Positions 1 to 8,953 are shown, counted from the stretch's first letter. The stretch: DNA of 14,601 nt from Chromera velia (GCA_018398765.1 JAHBMJ010002944.1:1-14601); one strand, 5' to 3'. Notes: generated by a model not told the origin, from the sequence alone. Made by a program: numbers and translations.

Positions 1-497
1 ACGTCCAAGACTGGTGGGCTGCGTGGCTGAACCTACTCTGCACACAGGTCACTTCATGACATCTCTCAGCCGCTCCCAGCATGCATTGACTGACCTTTTG
101 AGATCCAAAAACTCAGATAAGTCCGTTCTGGTTAAGCGGGTCGTCTCCAAAGCTCGATGACACGACAAATTGAAGAGCTGACATTCTAGAAAGACGTTCA
201 GTGACACACTGTTCAACATTTATATTGAAAAGATGAAGTGTCACGGAGCCAACATGAGACGATAATGAAGCTCGACTTGAAAAGCAGAGAGCTGCATTGC
301 GATGCATGCATGAGGCTTAAAACATTTTCTGCGCGCGTTGCGTGGCCCTCAAAATGGAGCCGGTTAGGGACGCATTGTGTGCGCGGCGCGCCGGTGCATG
401 TGCGCTCGCGGGCCTGCCCATGCATATCGCCGCGCAACCGGCCACCTGGCGGCCACAGCCTTGCAGACCGCCTGGGGAAGGTCGAAAGTAAAGCCCC
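1..497. other. Non-coding stretch, no supported gene
   Basis: I see no gene here. An open frame runs on the plus strand from 238 to 750, but its translation has no recognisable domain, is rich in Arg, His, Pro and Cys, and runs straight into the CA-rich simple repeat at 585-740. Its openness is therefore better explained by composition (GC-rich at 330-480, then stop-poor CA repeat). No splice signals or homology support it. Confidence 0.5.
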
Positions 498-519
498 AGG
501 CAGCCCGAAAGGGCTGCCT
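498..519 (+). repeat. Perfect 9-bp hairpin with GAAA tetraloop
   Basis: AGGCAGCCC (498-506) and GGGCTGCCT (511-519) are exact reverse complements separated only by GAAA. An RNA from this strand would form a 9-bp stem capped by a GNRA tetraloop. A related partial copy (AGCCCAGGCAG) follows at about 526-536. It has no T-tract like a bacterial terminator, and the context is eukaryotic, so its role is unknown. It could be a foldback remnant of a mobile element or a structured RNA piece. Confidence 0.6.
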
Positions 520-584
520 AGGGTCAGCCCAGGCAGTCATTTTCCAGGTTTAGACAGCATGAGCGGAGGGCCCAACATGAGTCC

Positions 585-740
585 TGCAAGAACACACATA
601 TGCATAGAGAAAGACATAGACTCACACACAGATATACACACACAACCACGGATGCACGCACACATCAGTACAAAATACAGGCACGGAGACAAGCAAACAC
701 AGGTACAAAATATAAGCACAGACGCATGCACACACAGCTG
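585..740. repeat. Degenerate CA-rich repeat
   Basis: The stretch is made of imperfect CACA/ACAC and ATGCA words. It includes a near-duplicate segment in which TACAAAATA followed by AGGCAC or TAAGCAC recurs about 35-40 bases apart (around 669 and 705). This is low-complexity sequence with no coding signal. Confidence 0.6.
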
Positions 741-914
741 TATCCAGTAAAGTGATGGTGCCCAGCTGCTCAGACGATTTGGCTGCCACGGCCACCAGTA
801 TGTCAGACTTTAGGCATGTGGAGGGAGCAAAGAAACCAAGAAAAAATTAGATGGTAAAGCATTCTGGACATCGATAAGCGAATGTATGCATGCTAATTAG
901 CCATATTACATCAT

Positions 915-921
915 ATTAATA

Positions 922-965
<44 letters not shown>

Positions 966-967
966 TA
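915..967. repeat. (AT)n microsatellite
   Basis: An almost uninterrupted AT dinucleotide run (core about 925-959) is preceded by AATATTAATATTAA and followed by a short CA tail. It is a simple repeat and could extrude as a cruciform. Confidence 0.9.
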
Positions 968-1021
968 CACAGACACACAGAATTATTTAATAATAGTACG
1001 TATCGATATAACATTGATCAC

Positions 1022-1172
1022 TGATGCACGCGCAGGTCGATACGGCAAGTAACATCATTGACGCACGCCGGTCTATATGGCAAGTAACATCATATTGACG
1101 CACACCAGCTTATGGTAAGTAATATCACATTGATGCAGTGCTACGCCGCGGTTTATGGCAAGTAACATCATG
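1022..1172. repeat. 36-bp minisatellite, four copies
   Basis: Units start near 1022, 1059, 1096 and 1131. Each begins TGAYGCA and ends in the well-kept block GGCAAGTAACATCAT (third copy GGTAAGTAATATCACAT). Spacing is 37, 37 and 35 bp. The middle of the unit varies more than the GTAACATCAT end. No function is assigned. The recurring GGCAAGTAA/GGTAAGTAA resembles a splice donor, but nothing else supports an exon. Confidence 0.8.
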
Positions 1173-1226
1173 TATTATTGACCTACTGAGCCCCATGGTT
1201 TCGGCATGTATGCCTGCATGACACAC

Positions 1227-1246
1227 ACAAAAGAAACAAAGAAAAA

Positions 1247-1282
<36 letters not shown>

Positions 1283-1720
1283 CAGACACACAGACAGAGA
1301 GACAGACAGAAAGAAAGAAACAAAGAAAAAAAATCTTAGAAAGAAAGAAAGAAAGAGGGAGAGGGAGAGGGAGAGGGAGAGAGAGAGGGAGAAGAAGAAA
1401 GGAAAAAATGAAGGAAGAAAGGAAGAAAGGAAGAAAAAAAGAAAGAAAGAAAGACGAAGGCAGGAAGGAAAGGAGGAAGGAAAGATGGAAGGAAGGAACA
1501 AAGAAAAAAAGAAAGAAAGAAAGAAAAAAAGAAAGAAAGATAGAAAGGGAGGGTAGGAGGAAGGCAGAAAGATAGAAAGGGAATCGAAGGAAAGGAAAGG
1601 AAAGAAAGGATCAAACGAAAGGAGAAAGGAAGGAAGCTCTTAAAAATGAAAGGGAAGAGAATGTAAAGAAAGACAGAAAGAAAGAAAGTAGAGATGGAGG
1701 GTTTCCAAGAGAGGAATGTG
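1227..1720 (+). repeat. GAAA/GAGAGG polypurine tract
   Basis: About 500 bases are almost purely purine on the plus strand. They comprise (GAAA)n blocks, a GACAGACA interruption near 1281-1312, a (GAGAGG)n block near 1356-1390 and GGAA/GAAG variants beyond. The Lys/Arg/Glu or Phe/Ser/Leu open frames it generates on either strand are composition artefacts. Such tracts can form triplex (H-DNA) and are prone to replication slippage. Confidence 0.9.
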
Positions 1721-1927
1721 TAGGGAGCTTCTCAGGGTCTCAGAGGAGGAAAAACCGCAAAATTGAGTGAGGGAGAAAGGCGGGGAGTAAGAGAGAAGAA
1801 GAAGGAGGGGGTTTTGGAGATGGGAGGAAATGGGGAAGGACGGGGGAATAGAACAAACAAAAACTAGAAAAAAAAAACATACACAACATATTTTAATCGA
1901 AGTGTGCTTCTTTTTGTATTATTGCAG

Positions 1928-1996
1928 GCCAATCAACGTCTTCAATTTTACGGGAAGCGCCGCATAGCAGGGATCGCCAATAACTGTATGATGTGA
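1928..1996 (+). CDS. Candidate short exon, product unknown
   Basis: A textbook 3' splice acceptor (pyrimidine-rich TTCTTTTTGTATTATTGCAG, 1908-1927) precedes an open segment reading ANQRLQFYGKRRIAGIAN then NCMM and TGA at 1994-1996. Alternatively the exon stops at 1992, because 1993-1998 is GTGAGT, a consensus donor, giving a 65-nt internal exon. I do not recognise the product. It is short and basic (Lys/Arg cluster). Upstream exons are not visible, since the preceding 700 bases are polypurine repeat, so it may be the end of a gene entering from the left, an orphan exon, or chance. Confidence 0.3.
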   Translation, partial: ANQRLQFYGKRRIAGIANNCMM

Positions 1997-2334
1997 GTGT
2001 GAGTCGAGGGGCAAGCGGATGTGAGTGCCTCGACCGGCCGCCGCAATCGGTGTTGCCGCCGCCATGATAAGAGAGTCAGTGCATGTGCGTGCGTCATGGG
2101 ACTGAGGTTGAAAGGGAGCACGCGCGTCGTTACATGCATTTTAGCCACATAAATCACTAGTCGCATTTCTGTTGTCTATTACATGAGAGCATGAGATCAG
2201 ACTGATAGCAAGCCAGATGCTGGAAACACAAACAGCGACGGTCTTTCCGACTGATAGACCTTTTACTGCCTAGACCACGTACACGTTATAGGGGTACCAC
2301 AGTATGTATGTATGCTACCAATAGCCATTAGAAT
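1997..2334. other. Unassigned sequence
   Basis: No gene was recognised. The stretch is of mixed composition and ends in the small palindrome AGAGCTCTAGCTAGAG near 2338. A minus-strand frame of 72 codons at 1948-2166 has no recognisable content. Confidence 0.4.
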
Positions 2335-2563
2335 TAAAGAGCTCTAGCTAGAGTTATAAATATAATAGAAATGTTTTGATCGGTTTTGATTGACGCACAT
2401 ATAAATGCATTTATCACTCAAGACAAATTCAAAAATAAATTGATATAAAAATTAAAATTTTATTACTATACATAGGCTTACTATGCTACGTTTAAAATCT
2501 TATTATAAAATTGCTATTAAAATTGTATAAAATTATTTTATTACTCATGTTGCTGTATATTAT

Positions 2564-2789
2564 CTAGGCGTATCACAGTAAAAAAAAAAAAAAACTGAAA
2601 AGTTGCCTAAATTATTTTTTTATTTTTTGTGCAACATCAAAGCAACAGTTGATAATAGTTGTGCAACACTCAAACAACACCTATACAACACCTAAACAAC
2701 AGTTGTTTGCTATGTCCACTGCCTAAAAAAAAAAAAAATTAAGCGAGAATTGGCTTTAATTATTTTTTTTCTCTCTGTGATAGGCCTAG
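2564..2789. mobile_element. 226-bp hAT-like MITE with 8-bp target duplication
   Basis: Terminal inverted repeats are visible: CTAGGCGTATCACAG at the left (2564-2578) and, read on the other strand from 2789, CTAGGCCTATCACAG (14 of 15 identical). Each end runs inwards into an A-rich stretch. TATATTAT stands directly outside on both sides (2556-2563 and 2790-2797), a perfect 8-bp duplication of the kind hAT superfamily transposases leave. The interior has no coding capacity and carries several CAACACCTA-type direct repeats near 2664-2705. The duplication lies in AT-rich DNA, so it is weaker evidence alone than combined with the inverted ends. P-type elements also make 8-bp duplications. Confidence 0.72.
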
Positions 2790-2895
2790 TATATTATAGT
2801 ATTATAATTTTACGTGGATAGGATATCGTAGGATCAGATTTGTATTTCACTTTATTTCAATTACGTACTAAAACGTAAAAATATGTTTGATATAT

Positions 2896-3150
2896 GTTTG
2901 ATAAAATATTAAACATATATTTAAACATAAATTTGAAACATATAAAATTTTGTTTCAAACAGACTTGAAAAGTTAAAAAGCTGTTTGATAAAATTTTAAA
3001 CATATCTATAAACATAAATTTAAAGGATAAAATCTTGTTTCAAACAAACTTGAAAAACTAAAAATCTGTTTGATAAAATTTCAAAAATATCTAAACATAA
3101 ATTTAAAACATAAAATGTTGTTTTAAAAACACCTAAAAAGTTCGGATTAA
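2896..3150. repeat. 85-bp AT-rich tandem repeat, three copies
   Basis: Units begin with GTTTGATAAAAT at 2896, 2983 and 3068 (spacing 87 and 85). Each continues through ACATAAATTT and, in the first two, TTGTTTCAAAC then ACTTGAAAA. The third unit is the most diverged and fades near 3150. No open frame or regulatory motif was recognised. Confidence 0.8.
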
Positions 3151-3177
3151 AAAGTCAAGTTCGAATCTAAAAAATAC

Positions 3178-5757
3178 TTGAATACAGGTGCATCTGCATC
3201 CAGCCAGGCATTAGGCACACGGTCCGCGCAAGCGGCAAAATCCACAGGACATGTGCAGGCAAAAGCGTCAGCCCCAAGTCCCTCCGGAACGAGTCGAGTG
3301 GAAGGAAGAGTTGAGAGCGATGGAGCAGGAGCCCTCCAAACTGACGAAACAGGTAGACGCCCCTCGGAGGGTGCGAGTGCGTCAGACACAGAGGAGAAAG
3401 AGAAACGGGAGAGAGGAGAGGCACCCCAGGTAATGGGCAGACAGCAGCCTAGGTGCATCCTGGTAACTTGGTAGTCAGCCAGAAATAGGGGGGTGGTTAC
3501 CAGGTTGGCCGGTAACCTGGCCGGCCGAGTCGTTGCGGCGCCGCGGGCCCGCGCCGCGGCCCGATCGACGTCCGTGCGGCCGCTGCGCGGCCTTGGCGCA
3601 ATGGGGGCCGCCGCGACCGCGCCCGGCGCGTCAGGCATACTTGCGATACCCGTGCGCGCCTGTATGCAGTCTCCTGTCACAAGTGAATGTGATCGTTCAA
3701 TAATGCAAAGGTCAGTGGTTAACAGACCATTCAAAAGTTTCCGCGTCTTTCGAATGCGGCCAAATTTTTTTTAAATTTTTTTTCTATAATTTTTTTTTCT
3801 ATATTTTTTTTTAATTTTTTTTTCTAGATTTTTATTTTTATTTTTTTTTTAATTATATGGCCGGTAAACCGGTAACCTGGCCATTGTTAAAAAATTGGTC
3901 TAGCCTGGCCAGGTAACCGGTTACCCGGTAATTACCCGGCCATCATGCAACTAGGGACAGCAGTAGCTAGGGGGGAGGAGAGCGCCCTCTATCACACAAG
4001 GGATGACGATAAGGGGCATGGCGGGGAGAAAGGAGAAGGAGAAGGAGAGAGAGCAAACAGGAAGAGCCCCGCAGAACAATGCCAGGATGTTCAGAAGTGG
4101 TGTGTCTCTCAGACCTGCCATCCGGGGGGAGATCGAGTCAGGCAGGTTCGAGAAGTCAAGGTTGGATGAATTCTGTGGACTGTTGGAGAACGGGGTGTTT
4201 GGTGAGAGAGTGACGAGGCAAGAAGTGGTGGCTGTCACCAACATGGGGGAGTATGCAGGAGTGAAGAAGAAACCGGGGGGTGAAGAGAAAGAGAAAGACA
4301 GAATGGTGATCAAAGGAGGGGCAGACCCACGGGTGTACGACACATATGCCGGGGTTCTTGCTCAGCAGTCTCTCCTGACTTGTCTCCCCTACATGATCAT
4401 AATAGGGAAAGTGATCTACTCCGTTAATGTCGTCAAAGCATTCCAGCAGATCGAAGACAGGCACAAACACAGTCTCGGGGTCTTGGGTATCCGAATCCTT
4501 GCCGGCCTCCCTGAACTTCCCGTAGAGAATCCGTTTCCCGAGAAGTATGACGACGACCAGTGGTTGGAGCTCAGAAGAAAAGCGGCTGTGCTCATTCTGG
4601 GGGCAATCCACCGCTTAGAGAAGGCACACTATGGAGGAAGGCATACAGGAAATCTGTTTGTGTTCTCTCTGCAGTTCGAGCTGCAAAAAGACGGTGAGTA
4701 CACATTGGTAGAGGAGGCAGTACTGCATGGTAAGGAGAGAGGGGGCTGGTCATGATGGAATAAAGAATGGAGTCCCATGTAAGAGGGGGGCAGCGTCAGA
4801 AGTCCTAGTGCATTACGTAGACAACATTCAGGGAGCAGGGGCGAAGATGCTGACCACCTTCACCCAACTAGGGAAAAAAATAAAGCTAGGCCCCATAGGA
4901 GGTTGGAGGAAGGAGGAAGCGACCGATTCGCAGGCATCGACATGGAGAGGGAAGGGGGAAAGCTGTATCTCTCCAAGAAGATATATCTGAAAGATATAGA
5001 AGCAGAGAAGATCCTGCAGAGAGCAGGGGGGAGAAAGGTGACTGTAGACGAATTAATGATGGAACCGCCAAAAGAGGGAGAAGTAGACACCAGCCTGACG
5101 GAAGAGTATGGGGCAGCATGTGGAATTCTAGGGTGGGCTGCGTCGTTCTTTTGGAAGTGCAGAGTCTTCTATGATGAATTGCAGCGATTCACCCATACCC
5201 CCATACATAGACACCTGCGAAACGCAGGCCTCGTCATCTCCAGAATGCAGCAGGAGAAGGAGAGAATCGAAATCCGCCCTCTCCTCCCAGAAGGCAGAGC
5301 AGTCCATTTCTATTCGGATGCCTCTAGGAAGCCAAAGACGAAAGAGATCAGGAAGGGGACTATAGAGTTTTGGGGGGACAAAACGTGGAGCCACGAGAAG
5401 GGGGACGAATGGAACCCAGTACTGTTCAAGACAGCAAGGTCAACAAAACTCTATGACCACCCGTACTTAGCAGAGATGGAAGCCCTCAAATAGACAGTGA
5501 GGGAAGCGTGGCGACCATGCTACCTCATAGACGAATTGACGGGCAAATTCCCAAGGGTCCGTTTCTATCTGGACTCGAAAGGTGTCTATGATAGCCTGCT
5601 GTCCGGCAAGTGCACAGCCAAGCCAGAGCTGCAGAAAGAGCTCGACTATGTGATTCAGGGGATAAGAAGGATGGGGGTGGACATGCTGAGGGACGTCGTG
5701 TGGATACCTTGTGAGTTGAACCGAGCCGACTGGCTGACCAAACCGATTTGGTGGTAA
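3178..5757 (+). pseudogene. Ty1/copia-like pol remnant: reverse transcriptase and RNase H, disrupted
   Basis: These are the remains of a copia-type retrotransposon polyprotein. Positions 3178-3447 are a Ser/Gly/charged linker. Reverse transcriptase begins near 4150 (FCGLLENGVFG, then KDRMVIKGGADPRVYDTYAG, then VVKAFQQI near 4426). It continues in the second forward frame from about 4740 with the active-site block YVDN at 4814-4825, where family members usually have YVDD. From about 4910 it is in the first frame again (FAGIDMERE, LYLSKKIYLKDIE). RNase H shows SDAS (Asp 5317), AEMEAL (Glu 5473), LDSKG (Asp 5572) and the family-typical NRADWLTKP end before TAA 5755-5757. Damage: amber at 3964-3966, frameshifts near 4740 and 4910, amber at 5491-5493 between the second and third RNase H acids, and a MITE at 3448-3955. 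Gag, integrase and both LTRs are not found. Confidence 0.88.
3448..3955. mobile_element. 508-bp hAT-like MITE nested in the copia remnant
   Basis: The ends are inverted: CCTAGGTGCAT (3448-3458) and, on the opposite strand from 3955, CCTAGTTGCAT (10 of 11). Immediately outside lies a perfect direct repeat GACAGCAG (3440-3447 and 3956-3963), an 8-bp target duplication as made by hAT transposases. Subterminal GGTTACC, GGTAACC and GGCCGG words recur in both orientations at 3510-3530 and 3858-3940. Element plus duplication is 516 bp, a multiple of three, so the host frame is the same on both sides. The interior is odd: a very GC-rich palindromic core (about 3530-3650) is followed by a T-rich stretch (3765-3855). 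It encodes no transposase. Confidence 0.82.
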
Positions 5758-5797
5758 GGAGGGGGAATGGGAAAGAAGGGAGAAAAGAATGGGGATG
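5758..5797 (+). other. Possible polypurine tract of the retroelement
   Basis: Directly after the pol stop codon comes a nearly pure purine run (GGAGGGGGAATGGGAAAGAA onwards to GATGAGGG). In LTR retrotransposons the plus-strand primer tract occupies this place, and the 3' LTR should begin just beyond it with TG. TGAGGGATACTG near 5796 would fit, but no second LTR copy exists in the window to test this, so the LTR is not annotated. Confidence 0.35.
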
Positions 5798-6344
5798 AGG
5801 GATACTGCACATTGAGAAAGGAATCTGAACAAATAGAGGCAATATGTAGCTGCTGCTGAACACTGGACCACTGTCCTAACTCTCCTCTGTACCTCTCTCC
5901 TCCGACATGCACGGAAGTAACGGCGTGCATCTCGACTCCACCTGAACGTGCGACTGCGTTTTACTCAAAATTCATCTTTCTCCCTCCTCTGAACCCTTTT
6001 TTCGTCCATTCTCTTATCTCTCTCAATCTTTATCCCATCTCAGTCTGCACATGAACGGAAAAGATTGATGAATCAAACGGTATCCATGCTCAGAGTCAAA
6101 TGGAAGTCACTTGATCCCCTTCTTGTTAGTTGCTAAACGACACGCCTGAATGAATGTTTCTGCTCTGCAAACTGGGAAATCGGGAGACAGGGAAGTGGGA
6201 GATAAGGGGAACAGGATGGGGAATGAATTTGAGAAGAGCAACAGGCAGCTCCGAACGACAAGGGAAGGAAGGGATAAGGCAACGAAAGAAGGAAAGTCAG
6301 TCTAGTCAATCAACAAGAGGAACTGCCTCAAATATCTGCAGATG
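5798..6344. other. Unassigned sequence, possible 3' LTR region
   Basis: No gene was recognised. The stretch is pyrimidine-rich in 5875-6040 (many CTCTCC/TCTCTC words) and could belong to the 3' LTR of the adjacent copia remnant, but no partner LTR is present. A 23-bp segment ending GGAAAGCCTCA resembles AGGAACTGCCTCAAATATC in a weak direct repeat near 6318 and 6387. Confidence 0.4.
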
Positions 6345-7335
6345 TAAAATGAAAGAAAAAAAGAAAGGCATTAGTCAGACAACCAGAGGGAAAGCCTCAG
6401 ACATCGAAAGATGTTAACGAAAGAAAAAAAAAAAAAGAAAAGAAGAAGAACAAGAAGAGGGAGGGAAAGGCTGAAGAGGAGAAAGAAAAGAAAGAAAGAA
6501 AGAAAGCAAGAGGCGAAAGAGAAAACGAAGAGAAAAAAAGAAAAAAAAATAATAGAACAAGAAGAGGGATGAAAAGAAAAAGATGAAGGAAGAAAACAAT
6601 AAAACAAATGAAAAGAAGACACAAATGAACAAGGAGGAAGAAATGAAAAAAAAAAAGAGGAAGGAGCGAAATTCGAAGGCGAAAACACACACTCATAGAC
6701 AAGATAAGTAAGGCAATCACACGGGAAAAGAAAAGAGCCAGGAAGCAAATACGAAAAAAACAAAAGAGGGGAAAGAGATAAAAAGGAAAAACAAGCACAA
6801 CCAGATGTACACAGGTAGGCAATCTCGCACACAAAGTAGATATGGAGAGACAGCAACCCCGAGAAGAAGTGAATATGAGCAGGACGCAGAAGGGGAGTGA
6901 TAGCAACGCCAACCTGACGGGGGCAGGTTGAACAGTCACTGCGAAGCCACAGTCAAGCTCCGTAACCCGATGAGTTCTGAATCACGGACATGGGAAGCGA
7001 TGGGAAGAACTGAATCTCTGAACATGAGAAAAAAAAAAGAGGTCAAAAGAGACTGAAAAAGAAAAAAGAGAGAAAACAGAGCTGAAAGAAGAAAAAAAAA
7101 GGAAAAACGAAGGCGTGGAAGTCACCTACTCGAGCAAGGGAGAACGAGAACGCTGGCAGCTACTCGGTGCTCTTGCAAGCGACAGAGAGACAGAAGTGAA
7201 AAAAGAAAGAAAGAAAGGAAAAAAGAAAGAAAGAAAGAAAGAAAGAAAGACAGACAGAAAGAAAGAAAGAAAGAAAGGGAGAGAGAAAGAGAGAGAGAGA
7301 GGGAAATAGAAAAAGAGAAGAGAACGAAAGATATG
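6345..7335 (+). repeat. Long degenerate polypurine (GAAA/AAGA) region
   Basis: About 1 kb is dominated by A and G on the plus strand, with a clean (GAAA)n core at 7200-7280 that includes a GACAGACA interruption like the one at 1281-1300. A less purine-rich island lies at 6800-7010. All open frames here are Lys/Glu/Arg or Phe/Ser/Leu low-complexity on opposite strands and are not genes. Confidence 0.85.
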
Positions 7336-7439
7336 CCAAGAGAAAATTAAGCAAATGGATAGAACGAAACTGGAAGAGGGGGCCCACTCGGAAAGTGGAA
7401 GTCTTGAAAGGAAGCTTGAAGAGATAAGAAAGAAAAAAG

Positions 7440-7860
7440 GAGGATCAACTGACTGAACGACTGACTGACTGATTGACCATATGAAGGAAAGAATAGAACG
7501 AAGAAAACCAATTGAAGGACTGACAGAGTGAAGGAATGAAGTGAGTGAAGGAATGAAGTGAGTGAAGGACAGAACAACTGACAGAGTGAAGGAATGAAGT
7601 GAGTGAAGGATACTAGAACAACTGAAGTGAGTGAAAGAATGAAGTGAATGAAGGAATGAAGTGAGTGAAGGACTGAAAACGACTAACAGAGTGAAGAATT
7701 GAAGGACTGACTGACTGACTGACTGACCAAGTGACTGATTGACTGACTAAAGAATTGACTAACTGAAGGATTGACTGACCGGCAAGCAAGTAAGTAGAAT
7801 AACCGACTGACTGACCGACCGACCAAACCACTGACTGACAAAAGTAAAAACCCGATCGAT
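7440..7860 (+). repeat. Degenerate GACT and GAAGGAATGAAGTGAGT repeats
   Basis: Two interleaved families occur. The tetranucleotide GACT/GACC is found at 7449-7477 and 7706-7830 (GACTGACTGACTGACC and variants). A roughly 20-26-bp unit built from GAAGGAATGAAGTGAGT recurs at 7530, 7553, 7583, 7636 and 7650. Minus-strand translation gives Ser/Gln/Val repeats (SVSQSVS), which is a by-product of the repeat. Confidence 0.8.
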
Positions 7861-8481
7861 TGATAGAGAGACAGTCTGGAAGAAAAAAGAAATTTAACGC
7901 GAGTTGATGGGATAGGGGGAATGTCCGAAGTTCGGCCCTTGCGGTACCGATCTTGGAATATCCCGCCGCCGCGCGCAGTAAAGTCAGACCCGGTCAGGAA
8001 GTGCGTGACCGTGCGCGAATGCGAGCGACTGAAAGCAAAATGCAAAACGTGCAATTGAGCTCAAAAAGTTAATTCTTCACATGCGTGCAGAAAAATAAAT
8101 GAAAGAGACTTGGATCGGAAAAAAACATTCAGAAGTACCAGGAGTGGGAATGGTGGACTGTCAGATTTACCCTCCTGTAGGTACCAGACTGAAGTACTGA
8201 CTGACTGAACTTATTGTCTCACCTAGCAGTAATATATTGCATTAGACCGTACAGGACGGAAGGGAGCCAGTAGACCAAACTAGACTGGACGGGACACAAA
8301 CTTCGATCTACGCAGCCCCGGAAACCACGGCCCCGGCATGCCTTTCTGCATGCAGGCGCAGTGTTTTTCTGAGGGCCTATCAGGCTGCGACGTGCAGGCT
8401 CAAACGGCAACTGCGCAATACCTCAGAGGGCAGTGCAGTCGCACATGCTCACTCAGTCTGTGAATCATGCAACGGATGTAT
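7861..8481. other. Unassigned sequence
   Basis: No gene, RNA or repeat was recognised. A minus-strand open stretch at 8219-8410 has no recognisable domain. Composition is balanced and moderately GC-rich near 7930-8020. Confidence 0.4.
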
Positions 8482-8507
8482 CACGTGTTGTTCAGGTGTG
8501 TCACGTG
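8482..8507. promoter_or_regulatory. Twin CACGTG (E-box/G-box) sites
   Basis: Two copies of the palindrome CACGTG stand at 8482-8487 and 8502-8507, exactly 20 bp apart (about two helical turns), each preceded by T and followed by T (TCACGTGT). This is the core site bound by bHLH and bZIP factors in plants and other eukaryotes. They lie 150-180 bp upstream of a probable exon. Binding in this organism is inference. Confidence 0.35.
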
Positions 8508-8662
8508 TACGAAATTCAGAAAATAAATCTGAACGTTCACGAATCTGCAGAGCAGAGAAAAAAAAAAAACCTAAACGTTAGTCACTTTCTTTTGTCCATT
8601 CCTTTTTGATCCTCTCACCCTCTCTCTCAAACGTTGAGTTTCTGTTTCTGTTGAACCTTCAG

Positions 8663-8953
8663 ACACCAAGCTTCTCATCCCTTAGTGTCTTGCCTGCTGC
8701 CCCCTCTTCAGCTGCATACACGGATGCTCCTGTGGGCAACTGTATTCTAGAGTCTTCTAGTGTCCTTTTCGACATCGCAAAGGAGCATGCAGCAGCTCAA
8801 GAACGAGAGAAGCAACGGAAAGAGAGACTGGAACGGTGGGAGGCTTGGAGTCTTCGTATGGCTGCCCGTAGGGGCGCCCGTCAGGACTATCAAGAGCTTT
8901 GTCGTCTCGATAACTTTGCAGATTCCGGCCCTGAAGACTCAGACACTGAATGA
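8663..8953 (+). CDS. Probable terminal exon, charged coiled-coil protein of unknown function
   Basis: The segment is opened by a strong acceptor (a pyrimidine-rich run from about 8600 ending TGTTGAACCTTCAG at 8662) and reads 96 codons to TGA at 8951-8953. The first half is Ser/Ala/Pro-rich. The centre (about residues 42-80) is a charged helix with EREKQRKERLERWEAWSLRM, likely coiled coil or nucleic-acid binding. The end is acidic (FADSGPEDSDTE). I do not recognise a family. The frame is open further left to 8606, but that part lies in the pyrimidine tract and is probably intron. Upstream exons could not be identified, so it may be a gene end or a captured exon. Confidence 0.45.
   Translation, partial: TPSFSSLSVLPAAPSSAAYTDAPVGNCILESSSVLFDIAKEHAAAQEREKQRKERLERWEAWSLRMAARRGARQDYQELCRLDNFADSGPEDSDTE

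Larger units (their letters stand above)
2335..3177. other. AT-rich block between GC-balanced flanks
   Basis: Base composition drops abruptly to a strongly AT-rich stretch near 2335 and returns equally abruptly near 3178, where the retroelement coding remnant starts. The block holds a MITE (2564-2789) and a tandem repeat (2896-3150) and has no open frame of note. It may be one AT-rich insertion, a piece of organellar DNA, or a repeat-built spacer. I found no convincing terminal repeats for the whole block. Confidence 0.6.

Noticed and set aside
238-750. 170-codon plus-strand open frame
   Set aside because: No domain was recognised, composition is driven by GC-rich and then CA-repeat sequence, and no splice or start context supports it.
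1206-1614. Lys/Arg- and Phe/Ser-rich proteins on both strands
   Set aside because: They are translations of (GAAA)n and related microsatellites. The same applies to the frames at 6371-6939, 7115-7387, 12455-12672 and 13349-13600.
3140-3180. tRNA-like B-box (GTTCGAATC) near 3161
   Set aside because: No cloverleaf could be folded around it, no A-box stands at the proper distance, and it lies at the edge of the AT-rich repeat.
3147-3734. 195-codon minus-strand open frame
   Set aside because: It spans the copia linker, the MITE boundary at 3448 and the GC-rich MITE core. Its openness is antisense to a mosaic of unrelated pieces, so it cannot be an old gene.
5798-6130. 3' LTR of the copia element
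   Set aside because: The position after the polypurine tract is right, but there is no second copy in the window and no clear CA end, so the boundaries cannot be supported.
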